The notes beneath the pieces are model-generated. The model did no database searches. It saw only the letters and a program-made list of their open reading frames with translations, and had not been told where the DNA came from. Source: Nothopassalora personata (taxonomy: Eukaryota; Ascomycota; Dothideomycetes; Mycosphaerellales; Mycosphaerellaceae). From it: DNA of 64,000 nucleotides. Where the stretch lies: assembly GCA_033816765.1 (NCBI GenBank), contig CM066298.1, positions 1,736,001-1,800,000 on the forward strand, written 5' to 3'. Positions 19,531-30,783 of this stretch are shown here, piece after piece. Numbering within the stretch: the stretch's first letter is position 1; the number at the start of each line of letters is the position of its first letter. The translations under genes were made by a program, and so were the position numbers.

Positions 19531-20651
19531 CCCTTCTCAGTCAGAGCCTTCGCAGCGTCTACCCTGCGAACCGCTTGCGCGCCACGGTCCTTCCACAGGT
19601 GCCTGTTCGGGCAATCCGTCTTAATGTGACCCTTCTTATGGCATCCATAGCACTCCGCTTTGGTCCTATCAAAGGTCACAGACGATCCGCCGGCGTCCCG
19701 CTGGTAACTCGCACCCGGGTCGCGCGACGCCTGACTATGCTTCTGCTGCTTCGAGCCACGATCGCTTCGCCCTTGGTCGCCCTCAGTCTCTCGCCTGCGG
19801 CGACCATGCTGCCCGCGGTCGTGCCCTCCGCTGCCACGCTCCGTGCTTTCAATGCGCGAAGCCAGGATCACCAGTTCCTCTCTGGTTGTTGGGATGTCAT
19901 GAAACTTGACGATTGCGGACCGCAGGCCAGGCGCAAGCTTAGCGAGCATATGTCGCACGCGTTGCGCCTCCGTATAGTCCCCCAACTGATCCTCCATGAC
20001 ATCCAGCTCAGTCGCAAACTGACGCACTGTCTGGTTGTCCTTCTGTTTCACCGCCTCATACTCCAACATCACGTTGAGCACGCGGTTCACAGGATCGCCG
20101 CATGCGTCTCGACAGAACTCCTCAAAGTCCTGGTATGTATACCCTTTAAGGTCAAGGACGCTATGGTTGGCGTGCCATCGCTCACTTGCCTCTCCGCTTA
20201 GGTACATAACCCCATACAGGACCTTTGACTCGTTCGTCGCATACGTGCCGCCTGAGAGGGCAAAGACAAGAGAGAGCTCCCTTAGGAATACCCGTGCTTT
20301 CTGGATCGAGTCCCCTCTAAAAGGCGTAGGTTCTTTGAGACGCAAACGTGTCGCATGCGATGCGACCGCGCCTCGAGCTGCGATATCATCGTCAGTTACT
20401 ACAGATGGAGGAGGGGGAGGGGGAGTAGGGGATAGTTCTCCGCCGGATTCGCCCTGAGGGTCCGCCGGCGGCACGCTTGCGTCCCGCAAGATCTCCAACT
20501 GTTCAATCTCCCTCTGTATCTCCTTCTCCTCAACCTCTGCCCGAAGGGCATCCCTCCTTGCGACTAAGGCTGCACGCCTCGCTTGTTGCTGGGCCCTAGG
20601 GCTCAGGGGAGCCGCAAGCGTAGCGCTGCTGTCGTCGCGTTCGGACTCCAT
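19485..20651 (-). CDS. Gag polyprotein of element F
   Basis: Encodes 388 aa from the ATG at 20651 (six codons of open frame precede it but carry no ATG). It begins MESERDDSSATLAAPLSPRA, has an N-terminal coiled coil (ALRAEVEEKEIQREIEQLEIL), then the Gag core (FRGDSIQKARVFLRELSLVF, YLSGEASERWHANH) and a CCHC zinc knuckle CYGCHKKGHIKTDC near residue 330. It forms the particle shell and binds the genomic RNA. The stop at 19485-19487 lies 36 bases past a GGGAAAA slippery site read in its frame as G GGA AAA. It starts 38 bases inside the LTR, so the leader is short. Confidence 0.93.
   Translation of the reverse strand: MESERDDSSATLAAPLSPRAQQQARRAALVARRDALRAEVEEKEIQREIEQLEILRDASVPPADPQGESGGELSPTPPPPPPSVVTDDDIAARGAVASHATRLRLKEPTPFRGDSIQKARVFLRELSLVFALSGGTYATNESKVLYGVMYLSGEASERWHANHSVLDLKGYTYQDFEEFCRDACGDPVNRVLNVMLEYEAVKQKDNQTVRQFATELDVMEDQLGDYTEAQRVRHMLAKLAPGLRSAIVKFHDIPTTREELVILASRIESTERGSGGHDRGQHGRRRRETEGDQGRSDRGSKQQKHSQASRDPGASYQRDAGGSSVTFDRTKAECYGCHKKGHIKTDCPNRHLWKDRGAQAVRRVDAAKALTEKGSDQGKGRGPEVGRS
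19515..19521 (-). promoter_or_regulatory. Programmed -1 frameshift site between gag and pol of element F
   Basis: The minus strand reads CAG GGA AAA GGC in the gag frame, giving the heptamer G GGA AAA (X XXY YYZ type). After a -1 slip, P-site GGA re-pairs as GGG and A-site AAA as AAA, and the pol frame is open from there. The pol frame has a stop just upstream (TGA near 19540) and gag stops at 19485, so frames overlap by about 50 bases around the site. No downstream stimulatory structure was worked out. Confidence 0.7.
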
Positions 20652-20676
20652 GGCGTGTATGGATTGCAACGAAGAG

Positions 20677-20753
20677 AAGAATTAGAACTGTTAAGGGGAT
20701 GTCGCAATGTATAGCACGCCCACGACCTGCCAGTCGTAGATGAACTAATTCTT
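20677..20753 (-). other. Self-priming primer site of element F and its LTR complement
   Basis: In element orientation CTAATTCTT (20685-20677) lies three bases inside the 5' LTR and is the exact complement of AAGAATTAG within that LTR (20753-20745). Nine pairs, no tRNA-type TGG site. This is the arrangement used for self-priming by Tf1-type chromoviruses. Confidence 0.55.
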
Positions 20754-20885
20754 GCCTTTTGTTCAAGACGCATCGCGCGTCGCAAGGTGTACTCATGCGT
20801 GTCACGTGCGGCTTGGCAGCCGGTCGCGACCGCATGTCACATGCAAGGCCACATGTAGGGGTTAGCCACTGGGCTGCCCCTTACA
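20689..20885 (-). repeat. 5' LTR of element F (right copy)
   Basis: 197 bp, identical to the left LTR, with AGGAT immediately outside at 20886-20890. I saw no clear TATA box in it. Confidence 0.97.
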
Positions 20886-23800
20886 AGGATACTATGTTTA
20901 ACAACATATACTACTACCAAATAACTAACAATTAAAGACTATTAGATTGTTTAGTATAATAGTACGAGGAGTTAACTATAAAGTTAAGAAGAAATCTCGA
21001 CGCGGTTACGGAAGCCTTTACTAGCGATTCTATTACTAGGACTCGTGTTAAACCTACTACGACGCTAAGTTAGGCGTAGGGTACTAGCTACGATAACTAG
21101 TAGGAACCCTAGGAGCCTAGCACGGATAAAATAAGCTCTAGGAAGTAGATATAGACGAATCTTACTTCGATAACGATAATAAAGAAAACTAGGATCTAGA
21201 ATAGAACGGACGCTAGTTACTAGCACTAGAACAATAAATAAACGAACTAGGTACTATCGAAGAAGATTACGTACTAGAGGAGTTAAGCGAGGACTTATCC
21301 GAAGAAGAAGAGAGCGACATAGACGACGAAAACGAAGTATACACGTTTACGGTAGACGCGCTAAGGAAACTCTATAAGTTAATTATCTACCTCTAACGAA
21401 GGTACGAAGAATTCCTACTAAAGTTTTTAGGGAAACGATACCTAAACCCTAACGAATTCGATAAGACACTCGATGCGATAAGGGGCATAGTATAGGGCTA
21501 CCTAACTATAAACAATACTAAGAACTTAGCTAAAACGGTTATCGAACGACTACCTATAGGAAGCCGAATAACGGATACCGGATACCTAATACCGGTAGGA
21601 ACTTTCGTCTTAAACGAACTACGAATAGTAGTATAGCACGTACGGGCTCTCTACTTAGAATCGTAGAAGATCTAGGAACGTAATAGACTATAAGTGTAGA
21701 CATAGGCAACGGGCTATAGGTTCTAGCCGAAGCCTCTAGGTACGAAGTATAGCGAACTACATACTATTCGGGAAAAGGATTAGCTCCCTAGGAATAAGCG
21801 ACTAAAGGGAGTTATATAACACTTAGGCTTACGTATCAATACTAAACACAGTTTTCTAGATATAAGTAATCGTTAATAGACATAGGACTAGTGTTATAAT
21901 CGACTTAGGAGTAGCGGGGAATTTTATCTCCGAGTCTTTTATAATAAGAAACGGGTTAGCTACCCTAAAGAAGAAATAGGGTTACGAGTTAATCGCGGTA
22001 GACGGATTATCGTTACCTAACGTAGAATAGGAGACGATACTATTACTACTAGCTATCTAATAGCACTACGAGAATATTACCTTAGATGTTACTAATATAG
22101 CTAGTTATAATATAGTATTAGTTATACCTTAGTTAAGAAAGCATAATCTAGCTATCGACTAGAGGAAAGGAGTACTTACATTTAGGGAATGCGATTACGT
22201 TATCGACATTTAGCCTACGTATCGATAGCGGACGATAGTAGATAAGGTAAGGAAATAGCTTAACGCATTCGAGCTTACGCTAAATAGAAGGAACTAAGAA
22301 CTACCTTCGACCGGGATAGATACTAGCGTAGGGCCGCCGGATTACGAAATTACTAGAATAGATAGAAGTAACGTACTATCGAAGGATACTAGTATATTAG
22401 AACTAAGTATCCCTAAGGAGTACCTTAAGTGGAAAAGGCTCTTTAAAGAGGAAAAGGGTAGAGACGCCTTACCTAAACACTAACCATAGGACTATAAGAT
22501 AAACATTTAGCTAGGGAAGGAGCCTCTATAGGGACCCCTATATTAAATGTCCAAAAAAGAGCTTAAAACCCTACGAGAATAGCTAAAGGAGAAACTCGAT
22601 AAAGGATAGATAAGACGATCTACCTTAAGTACGGGAACTCTATATATGTTTATTCTAAAGCCGAACGGGAAACTACGACTCGTATAAGACTACCGAAAGT
22701 TAAATGAGATTACGATAAAGAACTAATATCTATTACTAAACATCGAAGAAGCATAGGACCGACTTACTAGATCCGACTAGTACACGAAAATCGATCTACA
22801 AGACGCCTTCTACGCTATCCGAATAGTAGAAGGAGAGGAATGGAAACCCGCATTTAGGACACGATACGGACTCTACAAATTCTTAGTTATACTAATAGGA
22901 CTAACTAATGTACCCGTATCCTATTAAGACCTAGTTAATAAGACACTAAGAGAACTTCTTAACGTGTACGTTATTACCTACATAGACGACATCCTCGTCT
23001 ACACTAAGGGATTGCTATAGGACTACATTAGACAAGTCTAGGACGTCTTCGAGCGCCTTACATAAGTAGGATTTAAGACGGTACTAGAAAAATGCGAGTT
23101 CTATAGGAAACAAGTTAAGTTCCTCGGATTTATTATAAGTATAATAGGAATCTAGATCGACCTAGTAAAGACATAGTCTATTAAAGAATAGCTAACGCTA
23201 GCTAACATTAAGGACGTATAATTATTCCTTAGACTCGCGAACTATAACCGCAAGTTTATTAAGGACTACTCTAAGACGGCTATAGCTATAACTACGCTTA
23301 CTAGAAAAGACACTAAATGGACCTAGGGTAGTAAAGAACGATAAGCTTTTAAAACACTTAAGAAATAGTACGCCTTAGCGCTAACGCTTCGACTATTCGA
23401 CGGAACTAAGGAAGTCTAGATCGAAACGGACGTATTAGATATAGCTATAGGCGCATACCTTATATAAGAACACGATAGGAAAAGACACCTAGTAGCCTAC
23501 TACTTAAGGAAAATAACACCCGCGGAACAAAACTACGACATCTATAATAAGGAACTTCTCGCTATTGTCGCTACGATATAGTACTAGAGAGTATATACGG
23601 AAGGAGCACCTAAGCTAACGATTCTTTCTAATTATAATAATCTCACTTACTTTACTATAACGAAAGTACTAACCCGAAGATAGGCCCGCTAGTCGGAACT
23701 GCTTAGATAGTACAAGTTTGAAATCCGCTATACCGTAGGAAAAGATAACGGTAGGGCCGACGTACTAAGCCGAAGAAGTAACTATATAGAAGGAAAGGAA

Positions 23801-24449
23801 CTAGTGCGACAATAAGTACTTAAGACTAAACCCGATAGAAGTCTAAGCGCTAACATAAAGGAGTTTAACAATATAGTACGCGTTCTTTAGGATATAGAAG
23901 AATAGTTCCTACTAGCATAGGGAAAATATTAAGTACCGGAAGGACGAGAAGAAGAATGCATACGGTAACATTACGACAATCTAGTATACGGACATCCTAG
24001 AACTATAAAAACTCTCGAGATTATATAACGTAGCTTCTTATTTCCATAAATGAGGTAGAAGGTGTTAAACTCCATTAAGCAATGTGTTTACTACTAATAG
24101 AACAAGGCTACACGGTACGAAAAATATAGATAAATACAGTTTAGGACCCTACCGGCATAACTATAGGACGAGGTTATAATAGACTTTATTACGAAACTTC
24201 CTACGTCTATAGATAAAGCGATAGGTACGGGATACGACATAATACTAGTTATAGTCGATCGCCTAATAAAATATGCATACTTTATACCTACTAGCGAAAC
24301 ATATACGGTAGAGTAACTTAGATACCTTATCCTTGATAACCTAATACGGTACTACGGATTCCCTAAGGTCTTTATTATAGACCGAGACAAGCTGTTTACA
24401 TTAAACTACTAGAAGACTCTTAGAGTAGAAATTGGCATATAATACACAC
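20886..24449 (+). pseudogene. RIP-degraded pol of element A, part 1 (protease, RT, RNase H, start of integrase)
   Basis: Continues element A after the F insertion. A protease-like region lies near 21890-22200. Reverse transcriptase runs about 22540-23250 (LRLV-like segment near 22675, YIDDILVYTKG at about 22978-23010), RNase H about 23400-23800 (ETDVLDIAIGAYL, RADVLSRRSNYIEG), and the integrase start about 24040-24440 including FITEADRDK-like sequence near 24370. Stops are frequent and of RIP type. Integrase is cut by element E at 24450. Confidence 0.75.
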
Positions 24450-24611
24450 TATAAGGGGCGGGCCCCTGTTTCTTAGCATAGGCTGCGCCTGTGCGTTCGG
24501 ATTGCTTTCCGACACCTTTTCTTCGGACAGCGTGTAACTTCCCCTTTCTTCTATATCGAACTTATTATAAACTTCATAGAACTTTAGTGTATACGTCGTT
24601 CACCCGTGACA
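24450..24611 (+). repeat. 5' LTR of element E
   Basis: 162 bp, TATAAGGGG (RIP-altered TGTAAGGGG) to CGTGACA, differing from the 3' copy by a few transitions. TAAGTTCGAT just inside at 24613-24622 is the exact complement of ATCGAACTTA within the LTR (24555-24564), a ten-base self-priming match. Confidence 0.85.
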
Positions 24612-24779
24612 TTAAGTTCGATCCATTCGAATCAGCTAGGCACCCACTATTAAAGAGACGGGATACGTAATAACGTCGCCGGGTAGCGAGAACCCCGGGA
24701 CTAGTGCCCCGAATGAAAACTTCCAACTTATGCTTCAGTAACTGTACTAGCGATAGGAAGAGATGCAAGCCGAGTTAAT

Positions 24780-27700
24780 TGTAACGCGCGCCGCTTTAAA
24801 AGAATCGGAAGACGCTCGACGTTAGTTAACACCTACAGTCTCGCTACTAGTTTATAATAAGACGACTACTAGTGACCTAATAAGACAGCTACTATAGACG
24901 CTAAACGCCGCCGCGCCCTCGCCGCGTACCGGAGAAGAACCGTCGGGTCCTAGAGGTTAGAACCCCCCTTCCTAGGACGGCAAGGTAGAGACATTCCGCG
25001 ATTACTTCTTAAGGTTAAAGAGCTCTTTTAGGGTGCGATCCGCCCTAAAACCGACGCTCTCTAAGGGGTATTACTAGGATGCGATTAACGACACCTTACT
25101 AGCGAGAGAGCGTACTAGGATACGGCACTTCTAGGACAAGGGAGACGGCGAACTTAGGAAGGACCCCGTTGCTTTCTTTACGTAACTCGAGAAAGTCTTC
25201 GGTAATAGCAACGAGCGCGCTAAGGCCCTAGAGCAGCTTACTAAGATTAAACATACGAACGGTTAACCTTAGTACGATTACTAGATGAAATTTGACGGAC
25301 TCCTACTAAGCGCCGGCGGAGAGAACTAGAGCGACGACGCGAAGATTAGTTACTTACGCAACACCTTCTCGAACCCCGTTCGGATGTATACGGCGGCTAT
25401 GCCGAAAAAGGAGGACTACTACGAGTTCGCGGGGGAGGTCGAACGGATTATAACTAATCTCGAGGACACGGACCAGTTCAAAATAGACTACAAGAGGTAG
25501 AAGGACAACAATAAGGACTCTAGTACAACCGCTATAGTTACTACCCGTTCTTTTACGAGAGCGGCTAGTAACTAGGTTAATGCCGATAGTAACACTATTA
25601 TAGCACTAACCCGGACAAGCAGAGGCCGCCCTAGAAGTCGTAGAGATCGGAAGGAGGACAAAGGGAGGTAGAGAGTAAAATAGGTAGACACCGCGGAGAG
25701 AGATCGTAGGCGTTAAGAACAGCTCTACTTCCGCTATAGAGCGAGCGGACATCGAGTAAAGGAATGCCCGTACGCCGTAGTAGTCAATCCCACTAGGATT
25801 AACGCGGCCTCGGTCGCGCCGATCCTAGAGGACGACGGGTTTAAGTCGGATCCCGGAGAGATAGGAAAAGACTAGCTCCTAGTCGAAAGCTAGAACTAGG
25901 AGATAAAGAAGCACTAGTAAAGGGGTGGAACGTAGTTAAGAGTTCTATAAAGGGAATCTTGTATATACTAACGTACTCCTAAACGAAAGTTACGGAACGT
26001 TTGCCCTTATCGATAAAGGATGTATGTACTACGCTATAATTAACGGAGACTTGGCGAAAGGCCTCGGTCTCACGTATGTTAGTAACGAGAGCCGTAGGGC
26101 TATAGGGTTTACGAAGGCGATGCGGAACTCAATCGAAGGAGTAGTCGCCTTCCGTATAGAAATTGCCGGGATCCACTAGGTAGTTTATGCTTATGTTGTG
26201 TCTAATCTAGACTTCCCTATAATCCTAGGGAACCCGTAGAAGGCGCACAATCAGATCCGGTAGGTTAAGGAAGTTACAAAATTCTAGTTTTCACTAGTGT
26301 ATAGGCCGGGCACCGAGGCGATTATACCGGACGCCCTTTCTCGAAGGGAGTAGGACACACTTAGGTAGGACGACAAGTTATCACGGTATCGCAGGTTTCT
26401 TGAACCGGACATCGTAAAGAATTGGCCGGGCTCGAGGGTAGTAGACGTTAGCCCGACTATAAAGGTTTCGTTAGTACGAATCTTAGCCACGCAGTTCGAA
26501 GGACTATCCGCTATAGAAGAGGCGGATTCACCGGGCGCACTATAGGGACCCTTCTAAGACTAGGAGCTAAACGACCTCTAGGAAAGAACTATCGAGAAGG
26601 ACAGCACGTTCTAAGCGGTACGCTGCGCGATTAAGGTAGGAGCGCGTTCACTTCCTAGCGAGGTGAAACTTAAGGTGCAAGTAGGTAACTGTAGTATCGA
26701 CCGTAACGGGTATCTTCGCTACCGCGGTAGGATTTAGGTACCTAGAGCTCCTAGTTCTAGGGAGTCCGACTATAAGGAGGCGGACACAGCGATTCTATAG
26801 AACGACACCCTTCGAACTAAGCTAATCTAATCCGTACACGATTTACCGGTGTACGGCTACCCTAGCCGGGACTCTATAGCATCGATACTAAGTCGCAACT
26901 TCTACTAGCCCCTATAGTCTAAGCACGTAAGGCAGTTCTTAAGGAACTATAACTACTGCGGTAGGAATAAGGTGTAGAGAGAATAAAAACACGGCCTCCT
27001 ACAACCCTTGCCGGTCCCCAACCGATTCTTCTAGGAGATCTCGATGGATTTTATAACGGACATGCCCGAGTCGTAAGGGAACACTTACCTCTAGGTAATT
27101 AAGGATCGACTAAGCAAGACCGTCGTTTTAGAAGCGATGCCTACTATAAAAGCCGAGGACTACGCTAAAAGGTTCTTAGACTACTAGGTAAGATACTACG
27201 GCCTCCCTTAAGCTATTACGAGTAACCGGGGTACTAACTAGACGAGTACCTTCTAGAGGACCTTCTATCGTTTAACCGGTATAAAATAGAGGCTTAGCTC
27301 CGCCTACTACCTATAAACCGACGGAGGCCCGGAACGATTAAACTAGGAAGTCTAGGCTTACCTTCGTAACTACATTAACTATAAGTAGTCCGACTGGAAA
27401 CGCTAGCTCCCTACGGCGCAACTTGCTCTAAACGCGCGGTATTACGCTAGGCTAGGAATGAGCCCCTTCTTCGCAGTATACGGATACGAGGCACCATTAC
27501 CCGTTTAGTTATAACCGGATCTAGAGACCTCTTAGTTAGACGCCGCGCAACGGGCAACGCTATTCGTAGAAAGGATACAAAAGATTACGGACCTATGTTA
27601 GGCGAGCATAGCGGAAGCCGCCTAAAAACAGGAGGACTACGCTAACCGGGATAGGAAGCCCGCACTAATCTATCGTATAGGCGACAAAGTTTAGCTAGAT

Positions 27701-28150
27701 CTACGTAACTATGTTACTATACGACTAAAGAAGAGCCTCGACTATAGACACGTAAAGTATACGGTAGTAGAAGTAATCTTACCGTTGTCTATACGCTTAT
27801 CTAGAATCCCCGACGGGATCCACCCGGTCTTCTATCCTAACTTACTACGACCTGCAAGCTAAGACCCCTTACCTAGACAGGAGATCGATAATAAACAGCC
27901 GGACCCTATTATAATTAAGTCTTACGAAGAGTGGCAGGTAGAAGAGATCCTTTACGCTAGAACTAAGGTTAGAGGTAGAGGCCGAGTGCGCGAAGTCCTA
28001 GTGAAATAGACCGGATACTATAAGCCTACATAGGGACCATTAGGGTACCTCGCGGACATAGTAGCCGCGGATGACTTCGAGAGGAGATATAGTAACCTAA
28101 TAACGCATAACGGACCGAAGGAGGCATAGGATACGAACAGAAGGGGGAGA
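24780..28150 (+). pseudogene. RIP-degraded gag-pol of element E with internal deletion
   Basis: Gag spans about 24890-25780 with a damaged zinc knuckle near 25730 (YFRYRASGHRVKECP). A protease-like domain runs about 25960-26270 (ALIDKGCMYYAIINGDLAKGLG, cut short here). At about 26280 the frame passes straight to the end of RNase H (YRPGTEAIIPDALSRRE) and then integrase (SMDFITDMPES near 27040, SNRGTN near 27225, TDGGPERLN near 27320). A chromodomain-like end lies at about 27930-28080. RT is absent. Stops are of RIP type. Confidence 0.7.
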
Positions 28151-29587
28151 AGGCAATAAGGTAAGGATTACTAGGGATTTAGCGTAGACATAGGCGTTTA
28201 GGAAAAGGTAGGCGTTCTTTTAGGTTAGGGAGTCTTTTTAGGAGACAGAGAGAAGTGAGAAGGTATAGGTAAGTTTAAGAGCGTTTCATTTCAGCGGCGT
28301 CCGCCGTAAAAGTAGCGGAGCCCGATCCCTTTCGAGATAACTGTATACTATAATAGCCCGGTCGCGGCCCGCGCGAAAGACGAGGGTGCCCGAAGGCTAG
28401 TTAGTGGAGGCTAAGGCCTAACGCACGCGGCGCTAGCCTAGCTAGAGGTCGCGTGGGGCGCCCCCGGGACTAAGAGGTTGGTTAGCGATAGTTTTATAAC
28501 GGGGCCCGTAGTACATACGTGTAGCCTACCTAAAGGTAAGCTAAGCATTGGCTATAGTGCCTATAACCTTAGCGGCGACCGTACTAAAAGAATCGGTAAG
28601 CGTGTATAAAGAGGCGGAGGCCGTGGAAACTTACCGGGAGAGTATGCTAGTACGCTAGAGAGGCTTTAAAGCCTTCTAGGCTTTAAGGACGGCGCGGAGC
28701 TTAGTACGGGCGTCGTCGCTAAAAGACCGTTAGCCGGTAGAAAAGTGGCGGAGGACGCTAGGGAGGATGCTTACGCGCGGTTCTAGTTAGTAGCGCGGGT
28801 CTACTTAGCATAGGCGGCGTAGGCGAGCTCCGGCCTAAAACGCGCGGTTAGCGATAATTTTACTTCGCGGTCCGCGCGGTATATACATGTCCTCGTAATG
28901 CTTGCGATTAGTGTTATAGGCCTAGTAGGCGCGCGCGGTTGCGCCCTAACGATAATTAGCGGACCCCGATAAGAATAGAACGAGGACCGGTACTTATATA
29001 CTAGGAGACGTAGTCTACGCTAGTAGAGGCGTAGGGGACGTAGTAGATGCGGCGTTAGGACATTTTATGCTAGGCTCCGGTTAGAATGTTTCGGTCTCCG
29101 TAGGAACTTATTTAGACTTACTTAATAGTGTTAATAGGAGATGTAGTAGTAGTAGTTTCTATTTACGGCATGCTATTAGTATCTATCGGAACCCGTAGGG
29201 AAAATGTCGTCTCCCTAAGCGATAGGCATAAGATGCGCGAATATGCCCCTAAGGCTAGAGACGCTTAGCTAGGGGGAGGGGGAGGGGCGACTTACGCGTG
29301 CGGTAGGTAATAAGGAAAAGAAAGAAAAGAAAAAAGAGAACGAGAACCTAAACATATGTTCTAGGCTCCTATTGTTTACATGTGACAATGGCTATTGTCA
29401 CTTAATAGACAATAGCAAACCTTACACTTACCTAGGTAATAATACTTTATCTCGGCGTCGGCGGGGCTAGACAATAAGGAAGAGAAGCTCGGGCACTTCC
29501 TATTGCGAGCCTAACGAGAACACCTGGGATAATAGGCTCTAGGGCGGAGCCATAACTAGGGGCGGCGGAGGAGGAAGGGGGGGGTAG
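28151..29587 (+). other. Long 3' noncoding tract of element E
   Basis: No open frame and no antisense accessory ORF was recognised here, unlike in A, B, C, F and G. Two diverged copies of a segment (around GGTTAGCGATA at about 28483 and 28850, each followed by a GC-rich stretch and TACATACGTGT/TATACATGT) suggest an old tandem duplication of roughly 370 bp. A G-rich run (about 29572-29585) before the LTR may be the polypurine tract. Confidence 0.45.
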
Positions 29588-29749
29588 TGTAAGGGGCGGG
29601 CCCCTGTTTCTTAGCATAGGCTACGCCTGTGCGTTCGGATTGCTTTCCGACACCTTTTCTTCGGACAGCGTGTGACTTCCCCTTTCTTCTATATTGAACT
29701 TATTATAAACTTCATAGAACTTTAGTATATACGTCGTTCACCCGTGACA
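29588..29749 (+). repeat. 3' LTR of element E
   Basis: 162 bp, TGTAAGGGG to CGTGACA, the less mutated of the two LTR copies. CAAAC follows as the target duplication. Confidence 0.87.
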
Positions 29750-30490
29750 CAAACTGTCTATAGCATATTACCTATAGATGGATAAATAAACCGAGAGAGC
29801 TAATTAAACCTTAGAACAATATCTACGACACTACGTTAATTATACGTAGGATAATTAGGTATTACTCCTACCTATAGCATAACTTGCACTAAACAATTAC
29901 AAATCGGAAACAATAGGTAAAACACCTTTCTTCGTACACTTCGGAAAACACCCTACACTATTTAGTAAAAAGAGAAATTACCTATAGATAGATAGGGCAA
30001 TCGCCGTAATAGAAGACCTAAGGAAATACATAAATCCGTTAATAAACGAATTAAGCAATTATAGAAACAGCTTACCGAATCTCGGAAAAAACGACAAATA
30101 GTACCTAAGGTAAGAAGGGGGAATAAGGTCTATCTTCTTATAAAAAACCTAAAGATAAAAAGAAAGACTAAAAAACTAGACTATATAAAAGTCGGGCTAT
30201 TTATTATTAAAGAACTACGAGGACTAGTTAACTACCGACTACGACTACCGAAGGACGTAAAAATCCACCTAGTATTCTACATCTCTATGTTAGAACTAGT
30301 AGACCCTAAAACGCTATACTAGGAAACACTCTACTTCTAGCTAGAAGAAGAGACCGAAGTCGAAGTCGAAAAAATCCTAGATAAAAAAGGTTAGCGATAC
30401 CTTATTAAGTAGAAAGGATACAACGAATTAGAAAATACCTAGGAACTAAAACAAAACCTACGAAACTGTTAGTAAAAGATCCGATAATAC
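29750..30490 (+). pseudogene. RIP-degraded pol of element A, part 2 (integrase end, chromodomain)
   Basis: The integrase frame resumes after element E (KLSIAYYL, then a TERAN-like segment with Glu for the catalytic triad near 29795). It runs through a LNNYKSET-like stretch near 29890 to a chromodomain at about 30350-30480 (EVEVEKILDKKG, then ENTWEL-like). Non-functional. Confidence 0.7.
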
Positions 30491-30543
30491 TAAAAATAGG
30501 TCCGCCGATACGACTAACGATAATCGATCTCTCGGCCGACGAG

Positions 30544-30617
30544 CGACTAGGGTAGGAATCAAACCTACGACCTTAAGAGTGTAGATAGCTTACACTCTAC
30601 TACTAAGCTACCTAGCC
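30544..30617 (-). other. tRNA-like module in element A
   Basis: A 74-base minus-strand sequence of tRNA size. A 7-bp acceptor stem (GGCTAGG with CCTAGTC) is complete with one G-U. A D-arm-like A box (TAGCTTAGTAGTAGAGT) is present, as is a perfect T arm (GTAGG, loop TTTGATT, CCTAC). The variable and T regions resemble fungal tRNA-Lys (AAGGTCGTAGG). The anticodon region instead forms an 8-bp hairpin (AGAGTGTA/TACACTCT), so I do not call it a functional tRNA. Same position as the module in element C. It could act as a polymerase III promoter or be a captured tRNA. Confidence 0.55.
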
Positions 30618-30783
30618 GATTAATAGAAATAGAGACAACTTACGAATAAAATACCCTAACGAGGTTCTACCCCTAGGGACTTACCCTAGGGCTCCGCCCT
30701 AGAAAGCGTCGCCTAGTCGTTTACGGGCATCTCTAGGATATCTGAGAAAAAATAAGTAAAGGCGATACCTCTACCCCCGACGC

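Larger units (their letters stand above)
14261..20885 (-). mobile_element. Element F: intact gypsy chromovirus with antisense gene
   Basis: A 6,625-bp element with identical 197-bp LTRs (14261-14457, 20689-20885) and a perfect AGGAT duplication (14256-14260, 20886-20890). In element orientation: LTR, self-priming site, gag, -1 frameshift, pol with protease, RT, RNase H, integrase and chromodomain, then a convergent spliced antisense gene, then LTR. All frames are open and there is no RIP, although the host element A is heavily mutated. This is a very recent, potentially autonomous insertion. Its base composition is much more GC-rich than the surroundings. Confidence 0.95.
24450..29749 (+). 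mobile_element. Element E: RIP-degraded gypsy element lacking RT
   Basis: About 5.3 kb with 162-bp LTRs (24450-24611, 29588-29749) and a near-perfect duplication (CACAC and CAAAC). Gag, protease, the end of RNase H, integrase and a chromodomain are recognisable, but reverse transcriptase and most of RNase H are missing. It sits inside integrase of element A, whose frame resumes at about 29750. The family differs from A, B and C: shorter LTRs and a long 3' noncoding tract. Confidence 0.82.

Noticed and set aside
30544..30617. A functional tRNA gene
   Set aside because: The anticodon arm cannot form a normal 5-bp stem with a U33-containing loop, and the sequence is within a RIP-degraded element.
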